From assembly GCA_002471665.1 (NCBI GenBank), contig DKQK01000012.1:72849-136848 (forward strand): a stretch of 64,000 bases of DNA, given 5' to 3'. The notes under the pieces are model-generated. The model did no database searches, was not told the origin of the DNA, and saw only the letters and a list, made by a program, of their open reading frames with translations. The translations under genes were made by a program, and so were the position numbers. This document shows positions 35,176-42,790 of this stretch, one piece after another. The DNA comes from Gammaproteobacteria bacterium UBA7310. Its GTDB lineage: Bacteria > Pseudomonadota > Gammaproteobacteria > Pseudomonadales > Ketobacteraceae. The stretch's first letter is position 1; each line of letters starts with the position of its first letter.

Positions 35176-36516
35176 TCAGGCTGCCAGTGGCCGCAGCAGA
35201 TGGCGGAAGTAAGCCCCCAGAAACAGGGCCCGCAGGCAGACAAAACCGATAAAAGCGCTCCACAAACCGGCATTGCCCCAAGCCGGGGTCAGGCTTGCGA
35301 TCAACAACAAAAAAGCGCTGGTGGCCAGTATTGAGGCGTTGCGTAACGGCGCGGTGGTAGTGGTGCCGATAAACAGCCCATCCAGTTGGAAGGCGGCGAA
35401 GGATATCGCCACATAAAAGGCACAGTAAGGCAGATAGTTCAGTGCGGTCGAGTTGACCGCAGGCAAATCGGTGAGAACCGTGAGCAAGGCGGGCCCGAAC
35501 AACATGATCGCGGTGGCCAGAATAATGCCGGTGCCCGCCGCCAGCCAGGTGGTTCTGGCCACCACCGATAGAAAGAGAGGGCGGTTACGCCGGCCCAGTG
35601 CCTTGCCCGCCAGGGATTCGCAGGTAAAGGCAAAACCGTCCAGAAAGAACGCGCTGAACGAAATGAATTGCAGCAGAATATGATTGGCGGCCAGGGTGGT
35701 ATCACCAAAGCGCGCACCCTGGTCGGTAAACACAGCAAAACCCAGTAGCAGGAACAGGGTACGGATCATCAGGTTGGCATTGGCCTGCAACACCGGCTTG
35801 ACTTTGTCGCCTTTCAACAGCTCACCCCAGGGCAAATGTGAGAGCTGTAAATCGAGAGCAGGCTGGCCCAGTCCGAGGTGTTGCCGCACCAATACCAGGC
35901 CCAGAAACAAGGTGCTCCATTCCGCAATGGCGGTTCCCAAAGCAATGCCTTTAGCACCCATATCAAGGTAGCCCGCAAACACAATATCCAGCCCAATATT
36001 CAATCCGTTAAGGAATAACTGCAGCAGCAACAGTCGGCGGCTTAATCCCTGGCCAATGAAATAGCCCATCAATACATAGGTACCCAGAGTGGCAGGTGCA
36101 CCCCAGATGCGGATGGCAAAATACTGTTGGCAGAGGGCTTCCACCGTCTCGCTGGCACCAAATAATGAGAACGCCAATTTTGCCAGCGGCCACTGCAACA
36201 GTGTCAGGCAGACACCAATCAACAGGCCCATGCACAGTGCCCGCAGCGTGGTTTCAAGAATGCTGGTGCGGTCGTTGCGACCGGATGCCTGCGCCACAAA
36301 GCCGGTGGTGCTCATGCGCAGAAAGCCGAATCCCCAGTAAATAAAATTAAACAGCAGGGCGCCCAGAGCAATGGCGCCCAGGTGGGCCGCACCGGCCACG
36401 TTGCCGATCACAGCGGTGTCGGCGAGGCCCAGTAACGGGGTGGCGCTGTTGGCCAGTATAATCGGCCAGGTCAGCATAAGAATGCGTTTATAACCGGGTG
36501 CTGCCGGTGGTGTCAT
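35176..36516 (-). CDS. MATE-family efflux transporter (DinF-like)
   Basis: 446 aa, about 12 hydrophobic helices, typical MATE length. The opening KRILMLTWPIILANSATPLLGLADTAVIG is the family's first helix signature of the DinF subgroup, and the second-half repeat (NHILLQFISFSAFFLDGFAFT) matches. Sodium- or proton-driven export of organic cations or metabolites is expected; substrate unknown. The start ATG 36516 overlaps the stop of the upstream metallophosphoesterase (ATGA), so the two are co-transcribed; a longer frame to 36621 overlaps that gene more deeply. Confidence 0.92.
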   Translation of the reverse strand: MTPPAAPGYKRILMLTWPIILANSATPLLGLADTAVIGNVAGAAHLGAIALGALLFNFIYWGFGFLRMSTTGFVAQASGRNDRTSILETTLRALCMGLLIGVCLTLLQWPLAKLAFSLFGASETVEALCQQYFAIRIWGAPATLGTYVLMGYFIGQGLSRRLLLLQLFLNGLNIGLDIVFAGYLDMGAKGIALGTAIAEWSTLFLGLVLVRQHLGLGQPALDLQLSHLPWGELLKGDKVKPVLQANANLMIRTLFLLLGFAVFTDQGARFGDTTLAANHILLQFISFSAFFLDGFAFTCESLAGKALGRRNRPLFLSVVARTTWLAAGTGIILATAIMLFGPALLTVLTDLPAVNSTALNYLPYCAFYVAISFAAFQLDGLFIGTTTTAPLRNASILATSAFLLLIASLTPAWGNAGLWSAFIGFVCLRALFLGAYFRHLLRPLAA

Positions 36517-37682
36517 TGCTGGAGTTCCGCCCGCACAAACCGGATCAGCGTAATTTCCGCCGGTGCGCCAAAGCGCTTGGGTGGGCCCCAGTAGCCGGTG
36601 CCGCGGCTGACATAAATCCACATGGTTTCAAACCAGTGCAGTCCACTGGTGAAAGGTTGTTGCAGCGGAACAAAATGATTCCAGGGCCAGAATTGCCCAC
36701 CATGAGTGTGACCGGAAAGCTGAACATGGGCACCGCTTTCTCTGGCCTGAAATATACTGCGCGGTTGGTGGGCCAACAGAATTTTCAGGCCGGCGGTGGC
36801 GGGTGCGTGACGTAGGGCACGCTCTGGGTCGCTGCGGTGCTGCGCGATAAACTGGTGGGCAGAATAGTCCGCCACACCGGCAATGACCACCTGTTTGCCC
36901 TGGTGGGAAATCACCGCATGTTCATTCATCAGGATGCGAATGTTCAGGGTTTTCAACAGGGCAACCCATTCCTCCGCATGCCAATAGTACTCATGATTAC
37001 CGGTCACAAAAAAGGTGCCGGCAGCGGATTTCAGTTGGGCCAGCGCCTGTGTTTCCTGCCCCAGATGGTGAACTCTGCCATCCACCAGGTCACCGGTAAT
37101 CACCACAGCATCCACTGCCAGTTCGTTTACCCGTGCCACCACCTTCTGCAAAAAGCGGCGCTTGATGGTGGGGCCGATGTGTATATCAGACAGCTGCGCC
37201 AGACGGAAACTTTCCAGCTCTGCGGGCAGGTCCTGAATAGGGATCTCTACTTTGACCACCGCCGGGCCTGATACAATGCTGAGGAATCCCACGCCGGTGA
37301 TGGCCAGGCTGGCCAACACCACAGCCGAGGCGCTGACGCTGAGCCAATTGGGAGAGAGAAAATCCAGATGGGCAATCTGTTCGGCCAGGTGCAGTGTCAG
37401 CAACAACAGATCCCGTACCAGGGTGAACACAAACTGGCTGGACAACAGCCCCATGAAGATGAGTCCGCACCATATAATCAGTGTATTGATTAGACTGTGC
37501 TGTTTACGGCTTTGGATCATGGCCGCAGGAATTAAAAGCGTTGAGGCCACTAACACAATACCCAAACTGACCTTGATGCCGGTTGCAACCGGTAAGTCCG
37601 GCAATAAACGCATGGCTACGTAAAAATGCATTATGGCCGACAGGGCATACAGCGCCAGGATCAACTTGCTGGTGCGACGCAC
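36513..37682 (-). CDS. Membrane-anchored metallophosphoesterase (YkuE/YaeI-like)
   Basis: 389 aa. Four N-terminal hydrophobic helices (about 8-150) precede a calcineurin-type phosphoesterase domain with all metal motifs: LSDIHIG, TGDLVDG, GNHEYY, LAHQP and SGHTHGGQFWP. Members of this class act on lipid A intermediates or other envelope phosphates, but no specific substrate is supported. The start is GTG 37682 with GGGAG 10 nt upstream. Divergent from the MarR gene (75 bp) and co-transcribed with the MATE exporter. Confidence 0.9.
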   Translation of the reverse strand: MRRTSKLILALYALSAIMHFYVAMRLLPDLPVATGIKVSLGIVLVASTLLIPAAMIQSRKQHSLINTLIIWCGLIFMGLLSSQFVFTLVRDLLLLTLHLAEQIAHLDFLSPNWLSVSASAVVLASLAITGVGFLSIVSGPAVVKVEIPIQDLPAELESFRLAQLSDIHIGPTIKRRFLQKVVARVNELAVDAVVITGDLVDGRVHHLGQETQALAQLKSAAGTFFVTGNHEYYWHAEEWVALLKTLNIRILMNEHAVISHQGKQVVIAGVADYSAHQFIAQHRSDPERALRHAPATAGLKILLAHQPRSIFQARESGAHVQLSGHTHGGQFWPWNHFVPLQQPFTSGLHWFETMWIYVSRGTGYWGPPKRFGAPAEITLIRFVRAELQQ

Positions 37683-37757
37683 GAGTATAGAACTCCCATT
37701 GCGGAGGGGTGGAAACGGTTAGTGTATACTGGGGCAAATTCACTGGACAAACAGTTT

Positions 37758-38225
37758 ATGAACAAACTCAAACCGATGGAAAAGGTTGACGTGGGCTATC
37801 CCGTTAATCTGATGCAGCTGTTGTTGAACTATTACGACTGGTTTGATGCCAGTCTGCAGAATATTCTGGCGGCCAGCGGTGAAACCGCTTTCAGCAAAGC
37901 CCAGTCTGCCGTGTTTGTGAATTTGGCAGAAGGGCGTAACACAGCGGTGGATATTGCGCGGCATTTGGGGGTAAGTAAGCAGGCGGTGAACAAGACGGTT
38001 AATGAATTGGTTGAACGGGGTTTGCTGACGCTGGTGGTGGATGCAGAGGATAAACGCAGTAAGCGCATTCTGCCGACCCGCGCCGGCCTTGAAAAAGGAA
38101 GGCAGGCCGCGAAAGCCCTGCATGAACTGGAATCAGAGCTGGCTCGCCGTATTGGCAAGGAGCGGGCCACCGCCCTGCGGGAAATTCTGGAGTGTTCCCC
38201 GGGGGCGGTATTTCAACCTAGTTGA
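37758..38225 (+). CDS. MarR-family transcriptional regulator
   Basis: 155 aa winged-helix regulator. The recognition region AVDIARHLGVSKQAVNKTVNELVERGLL and the beta-wing DAEDKRSKRILPT are clear. ATG 37758 gives the family's length; codons upstream to 37626 overlap the divergent phosphoesterase. Divergently paired with the metallophosphoesterase-MATE operon and overlapping the 3' end of the small membrane protein by 8 bp. A 28-bp palindrome 570 bp away (38795-38822) is a plausible binding site because MarR dimers bind such elements; which genes it controls is untested. Confidence 0.88.
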   Translation: MNKLKPMEKVDVGYPVNLMQLLLNYYDWFDASLQNILAASGETAFSKAQSAVFVNLAEGRNTAVDIARHLGVSKQAVNKTVNELVERGLLTLVVDAEDKRSKRILPTRAGLEKGRQAAKALHELESELARRIGKERATALREILECSPGAVFQPS

Positions 38226-38748
38226 AAGCCGGTTTGACGATGGCCAGAAAGATCACCATTGGCATAAACAGGGTAATCAATGGTGTGGTGATGCGGAAGA
38301 AGTGCCAGTGATGCTGAATGTAGCGTTGATATTTTTCGGCATCACCTGAGGCGCGAATTCGGTATTTGTTGCCACCCATATGAGATAGCCAGTAGTCGGC
38401 GATTTCGATGGGAAAGAAAATCAACACCACGATGGACAACTTCAGCATCAACCAGTGAAACCCGATATCCCAGCCGCCCAACGCAAACAACAGGCCCCCA
38501 CTGATCACAAGCACCGGAAAAGCGGTATGTTCAATGACCGCCCCCCGATCAAACTGCTCGAATGCCCAATCCCGTCGTTGCAGCAGTATGGGGTCGGCCG
38601 GATTCTTGCGCCACTTTATATAGGCCGGTTTCAGATACGAGGTGTAGGCAACCGCGGTACTCCATGACCAGGCCATCACGGCAAAGACATGTACGAATTT
38701 AACAATTAAATAGTAGGGGCCCAGGTACTCTTTGATCAGTTCCAGCAT
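38218..38748 (-). CDS. Integral membrane protein of unknown function
   Basis: 176 aa with four to five hydrophobic helices. Conserved-looking features are histidines at membrane boundaries: KFVHVFAVMAW in the first helix, VIEHTAFP in the middle, HWLMLKL and HHWHFF near the end. The pattern recalls DUF2269 or HemJ-like four-helix proteins, which can bind heme, but I cannot name the family. A promoter-like TTGACC-17-TACACT (38805 back to 38777) lies upstream, its -35 inside a perfect palindrome. Converges on the MarR gene. Confidence 0.75.
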   Translation of the reverse strand: MLELIKEYLGPYYLIVKFVHVFAVMAWSWSTAVAYTSYLKPAYIKWRKNPADPILLQRRDWAFEQFDRGAVIEHTAFPVLVISGGLLFALGGWDIGFHWLMLKLSIVVLIFFPIEIADYWLSHMGGNKYRIRASGDAEKYQRYIQHHWHFFRITTPLITLFMPMVIFLAIVKPAFN

Positions 38749-38776
38749 GATCCAATTCCGTTGTTAATGTTTGCCC

Positions 38777-38822
38777 AGTGTATCCCGATACTCGGATATG
38801 GTCAATTATAGTTGACCATATC
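38777..38822. promoter_or_regulatory. Perfect 11-6-11 palindrome overlapping a minus-strand promoter
   Basis: Inverted repeat GATATGGTCAA (38795-38805), spacer TTATAG, TTGACCATATC (38812-38822). The left arm supplies the -35 (TTGACC on the minus strand) of a promoter with TACACT at 38782-38777, reading into the small membrane protein gene. The right half faces the divergent reductase gene (start 38974). Strong candidate operator for a dimeric regulator, possibly the nearby MarR protein. Confidence 0.7.
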
Positions 38823-38973
38823 ATCTGTTAAATCCTTGGCCGAATACCGGCCATTCACCCTGCCGGGCCAATCATGGACAGGGGATCGTGGCGGTACAGC
38901 CATTGAGTTAATGGGCAAATTGGCATAGGGTTCGCTCCATTAAAACGTCATCTTTGCGAATTATGGATTGAAC

Positions 38974-40041
38974 ATGGAACAGATCATCGATAAGACCAAA
39001 CCGGTGCTGGTGACCGGAGCATCAGGCTACATTGCAAATTGGATTATCAAATATTTGTTGGAAGAAGGCTGCACGGTGCATGGAACCGTGCGCAATCCGG
39101 ACAGTGAGAAGTCTGTGGGCCCCCTGCAGAAGATTGCCGCCGCAGCACCGCTGGGGACATTGAAGCTGTTTAAGGCGGACCTGCTGGACGAGGGCAGTTT
39201 TGATGAGGCCATGGCAGGCTGCGAAGTGGTGATGCACACCGCCTCGCCCTTTGTGGTGCGGGGATTTAAAGATCCGCAGGAGGCGCTGATCAAACCGGCG
39301 GTGGAGGGCACCCGCAACGTGCTGGAGGCGGCCAATCGCACCGCCAGCGTAAAACGAGTGGTGCTGACCAGCAGCGTGGCGGCCGTGTTTGGGGATAACG
39401 CCGATCTGCGTAAGAATCCGCGGGGTGTTTTCAATGAGGAGGACTGGAATTTTTCCAGCAGCCTGCAGCATCAGCCCTATTCCTACTCCAAGTTTCTGGC
39501 GGAAAAGGAAGCCTGGAAGATCCATGATGCCCAGTCCCGCTGGCATCTGGTGACCATCAATCCCAGTATGGTGGGCGGGCCGGCATTGACCAAGTACAGC
39601 CATTCCACCAGCATCGATACCTTACGCAGCCTGGGCAATGGCCGCCTATGGCCCGGGGTACCCCAAATGCGTCTGGGCTGGGTCGATGTGCGGGATGTGG
39701 CCCGGGCTCATGTGGCAGCGGCTTTTCGTGCGGATGCGGAGGGTCGGCATATCATTTCCAATGGCGAGCCCACCATGCTGGAAGTGGCAACCATCCTGAA
39801 AAAGCATTTTGGTAAGCGGTATAAGTTTCCGTTTTTTGAATTGCCGAAGGTGATCGTCAAATGGTTCGGCAGGTTGATGGACGCCAGCGCCAAACCGCGT
39901 TTTATCGAACAAAATGTGGGGCATCCGCTCAAATTCGATAACAGCCGCAGCAAGCAACGCCTGGGTCTGCAGTACCACCCTCTGGAGCAAACCTTTGTTG
40001 ATCACTTTCAGCAGCTCATTGATGATGGCCTGATCCGCTGA
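38974..40041 (+). CDS. NAD(P)-dependent epimerase/dehydratase-family reductase (dihydroflavonol reductase-like)
   Basis: 355 aa extended short-chain dehydrogenase. Cofactor motif VTGASGYIANWI near the N-terminus, a TSSVAAVFG strand with the catalytic Ser, and the YSYSKFLAEK active site (YxxxK). The extended-SDR architecture and the motifs NPSMVGGP and WVDVRDVARAH place it near dihydroflavonol-4-reductase/aldehyde or sterol-type reductases; in bacteria such enzymes reduce varied carbonyls. Start ATG 38974; a TTG two codons earlier is also in frame. Neighbour of FadL and a P450, which hints at hydrophobic substrates. Confidence 0.88.
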   Translation: MEQIIDKTKPVLVTGASGYIANWIIKYLLEEGCTVHGTVRNPDSEKSVGPLQKIAAAAPLGTLKLFKADLLDEGSFDEAMAGCEVVMHTASPFVVRGFKDPQEALIKPAVEGTRNVLEAANRTASVKRVVLTSSVAAVFGDNADLRKNPRGVFNEEDWNFSSSLQHQPYSYSKFLAEKEAWKIHDAQSRWHLVTINPSMVGGPALTKYSHSTSIDTLRSLGNGRLWPGVPQMRLGWVDVRDVARAHVAAAFRADAEGRHIISNGEPTMLEVATILKKHFGKRYKFPFFELPKVIVKWFGRLMDASAKPRFIEQNVGHPLKFDNSRSKQRLGLQYHPLEQTFVDHFQQLIDDGLIR

Positions 40042-40076
40042 TCGCCATCGGGCATAAAAACAACCTGTCGCAGTTA

Positions 40077-40117
40077 CAGAATCAGGTTACCGATTTAGCA
40101 GCGGTATCCTGATTCTG
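40077..40117. repeat. Long hairpin between convergent reductase and FadL genes
   Basis: Arms CAGAATCAGGTTACCG (40077-40092) and CGGTATCCTGATTCTG (40102-40117) pair over 16 positions with one mismatch around a 9-nt loop. No T tract follows on either strand, so it is either an atypical bidirectional terminator or an mRNA 3'-end stabiliser. Confidence 0.6.
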
Positions 40118-40139
40118 CGGCTGTCATGGCGCGGTCTGA

Positions 40140-41855
40140 TCAGAACTTGCGATCGATGGACAACGCCACCAGATAGGCATTGACCTCGTTTTCAAACGGA
40201 GTGGCGAAATAGGGGTTGTACACCACATCCCCCTCCCGGCAGCTGTTGGCGTTAACGGACTCACAGGCATCGGTTTTGGTGTTTGAATGCATGTAGCCGA
40301 TGGCGGCTTCCACCTGGGTCAGATTGTCATAGCGCCAGCCGAAACCGGCGGTGAACAGGTCGGCATCGCCGATGGGAAACAGCAGGTCGGTGCGGTCTTC
40401 CGGAATGGCCGAGCTGCGGGGTTCATATCCGGCCCGTAACACGATATTGTCGTTCCACTGATATTCCGCGCCAATGGCCCAGGACCAGGTATCCTCGTAT
40501 TTGCGGGGAATGCGCATTTCATCCGGATCGGCGTAATCCAGTCCGGCCAGGGTGTTGATCACGCTGGCCAGAGTGAGGAAGTCATTGTTCTGGCTGAAGC
40601 TGAAGGTCAGCTCATCCCAGCGGCTGTATTCAATCCATTTGGCATCCAGGTTCACTTTCAGATCGGGCATCACCTGCAGAGAGGCGCCGAAGGACACGGT
40701 CTGCGGCACGATGTACTCTGTTTTTACCGTGCCTTTCTCCACATCCGTTGCATTCACCCTGCCACCGTCCAGCAGCGGCAGAATGGCATCCAGGCCGCCT
40801 TCCTGCAGCCCTTTCATGGTTTTGACGAAATTGCTGGTGTACTCCATGCTGTAATCCCCCTCCAGGTCGGAGACGGATTCACTCTTGTAACTGAAGCCCA
40901 GGGTCAGCCAGTCATTGGCTTCCCACAGCATGCCGAAACTGAACCCCACGGAAAACAGATCTTCCATTTCCATGGTGAGCAGACCCACGTTGTCGTAGGG
41001 GCCAAGATCAATGGCAGGCAGCGGGCTATCGGGGATGGAATTCAGGTTGCGCAGGTAACCCAGGGTCAGTCCGGATGCGCGAAAGTTGGTTTTGATGCCC
41101 AGGCCGTGATAGGAAAACGTGACTCCCACCCCGGCGGACAGGGTATCGGTTACCTGCAGCGCCAATGTGGGTGAAAAGTAGGTAAGTCGGGTCAGGCCCA
41201 CCTGATGGCCCTGATAGGCACCACCGCTGTCCAGATCCCGGGTGTAGCCGATGCCTTCCGGTACATAAACCGCTGACCCGAACGCCCAGCCACCGGAAGG
41301 GCCCTCGAACGCCATGCCGCCCATGGGTAGCAGCAGAATCGGGCTTTCTTGCAACCCCATAAACGGCACCATCAGCACCGGGCTGCCGGTGGTGGTGGTA
41401 CTGTTGGCCACCGGATCAATGCCCCAGCAGAGATCATGGGCGGCGGCCACCTGATCGATGTTGGTGTCGTCGGCAATGGGGTAATCGTCCTGACAGCTTT
41501 GGGTGAGGTTGTAATACAACTGCTTGTCGCTGATGGGGCTGGGGTTGGGATTGCCCGGATCAAAAGGGACATCGTAGACGTCGGTGGGCAGAGTGGGTTC
41601 ACCGAATTTGGATTCAATCTCCACGCTGGCGATCAGCGCTTTGACGCTGGCCTGGCGCCCCTTGATCTGAATCAGTCCGGCGGGATTGAAGTGGATTGAA
41701 TCAATGCCCGGTGGATCGGCGGTGACCGCATGGGCCATACCAAGCGCCTTGGGGTTGCCAATGGACAGATTGTTCAGTAGCTGGGCGCAGGCTTCGGTAG
41801 AGGCCAGCAGGCATGACGCCATGGCCACAGTCAGGGTTACGGCTGATTTTTTCAT
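40140..41855 (-). CDS. FadL/OmpP1-family outer-membrane transporter
   Basis: 571 aa beta-barrel for hydrophobic compounds such as long-chain fatty acids or hydrocarbons. Signal peptide (ending ACA), the FadL N-terminal plug with NPKALGMAHA and the conserved HFNPAGL (NPA motif), followed by amphipathic strands and a C-terminal aromatic (DRKF). It is longer than E. coli FadL, with an extracellular loop rich in D, P and N early on. The 5' leader is unusual: the ~30 nt before ATG 41855 are almost all A on the transcript, without any Shine-Dalgarno. Gene order with a P450, RND exporter and reductase suggests uptake of the P450 substrate, by inference. Confidence 0.92.
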   Translation of the reverse strand: MKKSAVTLTVAMASCLLASTEACAQLLNNLSIGNPKALGMAHAVTADPPGIDSIHFNPAGLIQIKGRQASVKALIASVEIESKFGEPTLPTDVYDVPFDPGNPNPSPISDKQLYYNLTQSCQDDYPIADDTNIDQVAAAHDLCWGIDPVANSTTTTGSPVLMVPFMGLQESPILLLPMGGMAFEGPSGGWAFGSAVYVPEGIGYTRDLDSGGAYQGHQVGLTRLTYFSPTLALQVTDTLSAGVGVTFSYHGLGIKTNFRASGLTLGYLRNLNSIPDSPLPAIDLGPYDNVGLLTMEMEDLFSVGFSFGMLWEANDWLTLGFSYKSESVSDLEGDYSMEYTSNFVKTMKGLQEGGLDAILPLLDGGRVNATDVEKGTVKTEYIVPQTVSFGASLQVMPDLKVNLDAKWIEYSRWDELTFSFSQNNDFLTLASVINTLAGLDYADPDEMRIPRKYEDTWSWAIGAEYQWNDNIVLRAGYEPRSSAIPEDRTDLLFPIGDADLFTAGFGWRYDNLTQVEAAIGYMHSNTKTDACESVNANSCREGDVVYNPYFATPFENEVNAYLVALSIDRKF

Positions 41856-42020
41856 TTTTATTTTTTATTTTTTGTTTTAATTAATTGGATACGGACCTGA
41901 TGGTCTCTTATCTTATTGGGTTATCCGTTTGGTACTTTAGTCCTTTCATTGTCAATGGGTCAACCGCTTTACTGTTGCAGATGGTATCTGCCGTAACCAA
42001 GGTGTGAGTCAAGGCGTAAG

Positions 42021-42674
42021 CTATCCGGCCTGATTGAGTTCGGCAATAAAGGCTTCGGACTGGGCAATGGAGGCTTCCATATCCCGGATCAGCCGCGCTA
42101 CATTGGTTTCGATGGTGCGCAGTTCACCTTTCAGGCCATCAATGGCGCGGGCGTTCAGGTTGTGCTTCAGATACAGTACCTGATCCTGCAGGGCGGCCAG
42201 CACCGGTTGCATGCGGGCTTCGGCCCGGCGCATGGATTGGATCAGCGTATTGTATTTCTTGCGGGTGCTGGACAACCGGGCGGCGCTCTGTTGCTTGAGG
42301 TTGGCGTTGCTGTACAAAGACAGCTCTTCCTGCCATTCCTCAAACAGGGCCTGGGATACGCTTTCCACCGCGTTAATGCGCTCGCTGACCTGTTCCGCCG
42401 CCGCCTGGCTGTCTTCGAATTCGTCGTTGAGGGCGTTGTATTTATCCAGCAGGTCCTGGTCTTCTATTTTTATCAGTTGTTGGTATTGCTCCAGAGCTGA
42501 CGAAAATTGCTGTTTGGCATCCTGTTGCGCGTCCTGCACATCCTCCACCCGATCCACCAGAATGTCCCGTTTATGGTAACCCACTTGCTCCATGGCATCG
42601 TAGTACATGCTCTGGCAAGCACTGAGACACAGCAACAGAGCCGTTAAAAAAGCGGTGCGTAGGCGGGAAATCAT
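42021..42674 (-). CDS. DUF2959 lipoprotein
   Basis: 217 aa. Lipobox LSACQ gives a lipid-anchored N-terminal Cys at about residue 20, followed by the DUF2959 signature MYYDAMEQVGYHKRDILVDRV and long alpha-helical coiled-coil stretches to the end. The family is widespread in gammaproteobacteria and uncharacterised. ATG 42674 has AGAGG about 7 nt upstream; the longer frame to 42788 crosses a strong hairpin and is rejected. Downstream of the P450 gene on the same strand, separated by that hairpin. Confidence 0.88.
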   Translation of the reverse strand: MISRLRTAFLTALLLCLSACQSMYYDAMEQVGYHKRDILVDRVEDVQDAQQDAKQQFSSALEQYQQLIKIEDQDLLDKYNALNDEFEDSQAAAEQVSERINAVESVSQALFEEWQEELSLYSNANLKQQSAARLSSTRKKYNTLIQSMRRAEARMQPVLAALQDQVLYLKHNLNARAIDGLKGELRTIETNVARLIRDMEASIAQSEAFIAELNQAG

Positions 42675-42754
42675 AATGGGCCTCTTGGTAATGGGCGGCA
42701 ACTTTTGCGCCCAATCATAGCAGCTGGCCCTGATATTACTAGCGTTTAACGGCG

Positions 42755-42784
42755 CCTGTGCGGGGGTGATGACCCCCGCACAGG
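42755..42784. repeat. Strong GC-rich hairpin after the P450 gene
   Basis: Perfect 13-bp arms CCTGTGCGGGGGT/ACCCCCGCACAGG around a 4-nt loop, 7 bp past the P450 stop codon. No T run follows in the P450 reading direction, so it is not a textbook intrinsic terminator. Confidence 0.6.
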
Positions 42785-42790
42785 GCACCC

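Noticed and set aside
37720..37735. TGTATACT upstream of the MarR gene, similar to the TetR half-site
   Set aside because: Not part of a longer palindrome; GTATAC alone is a short self-complementary hexamer expected by chance.
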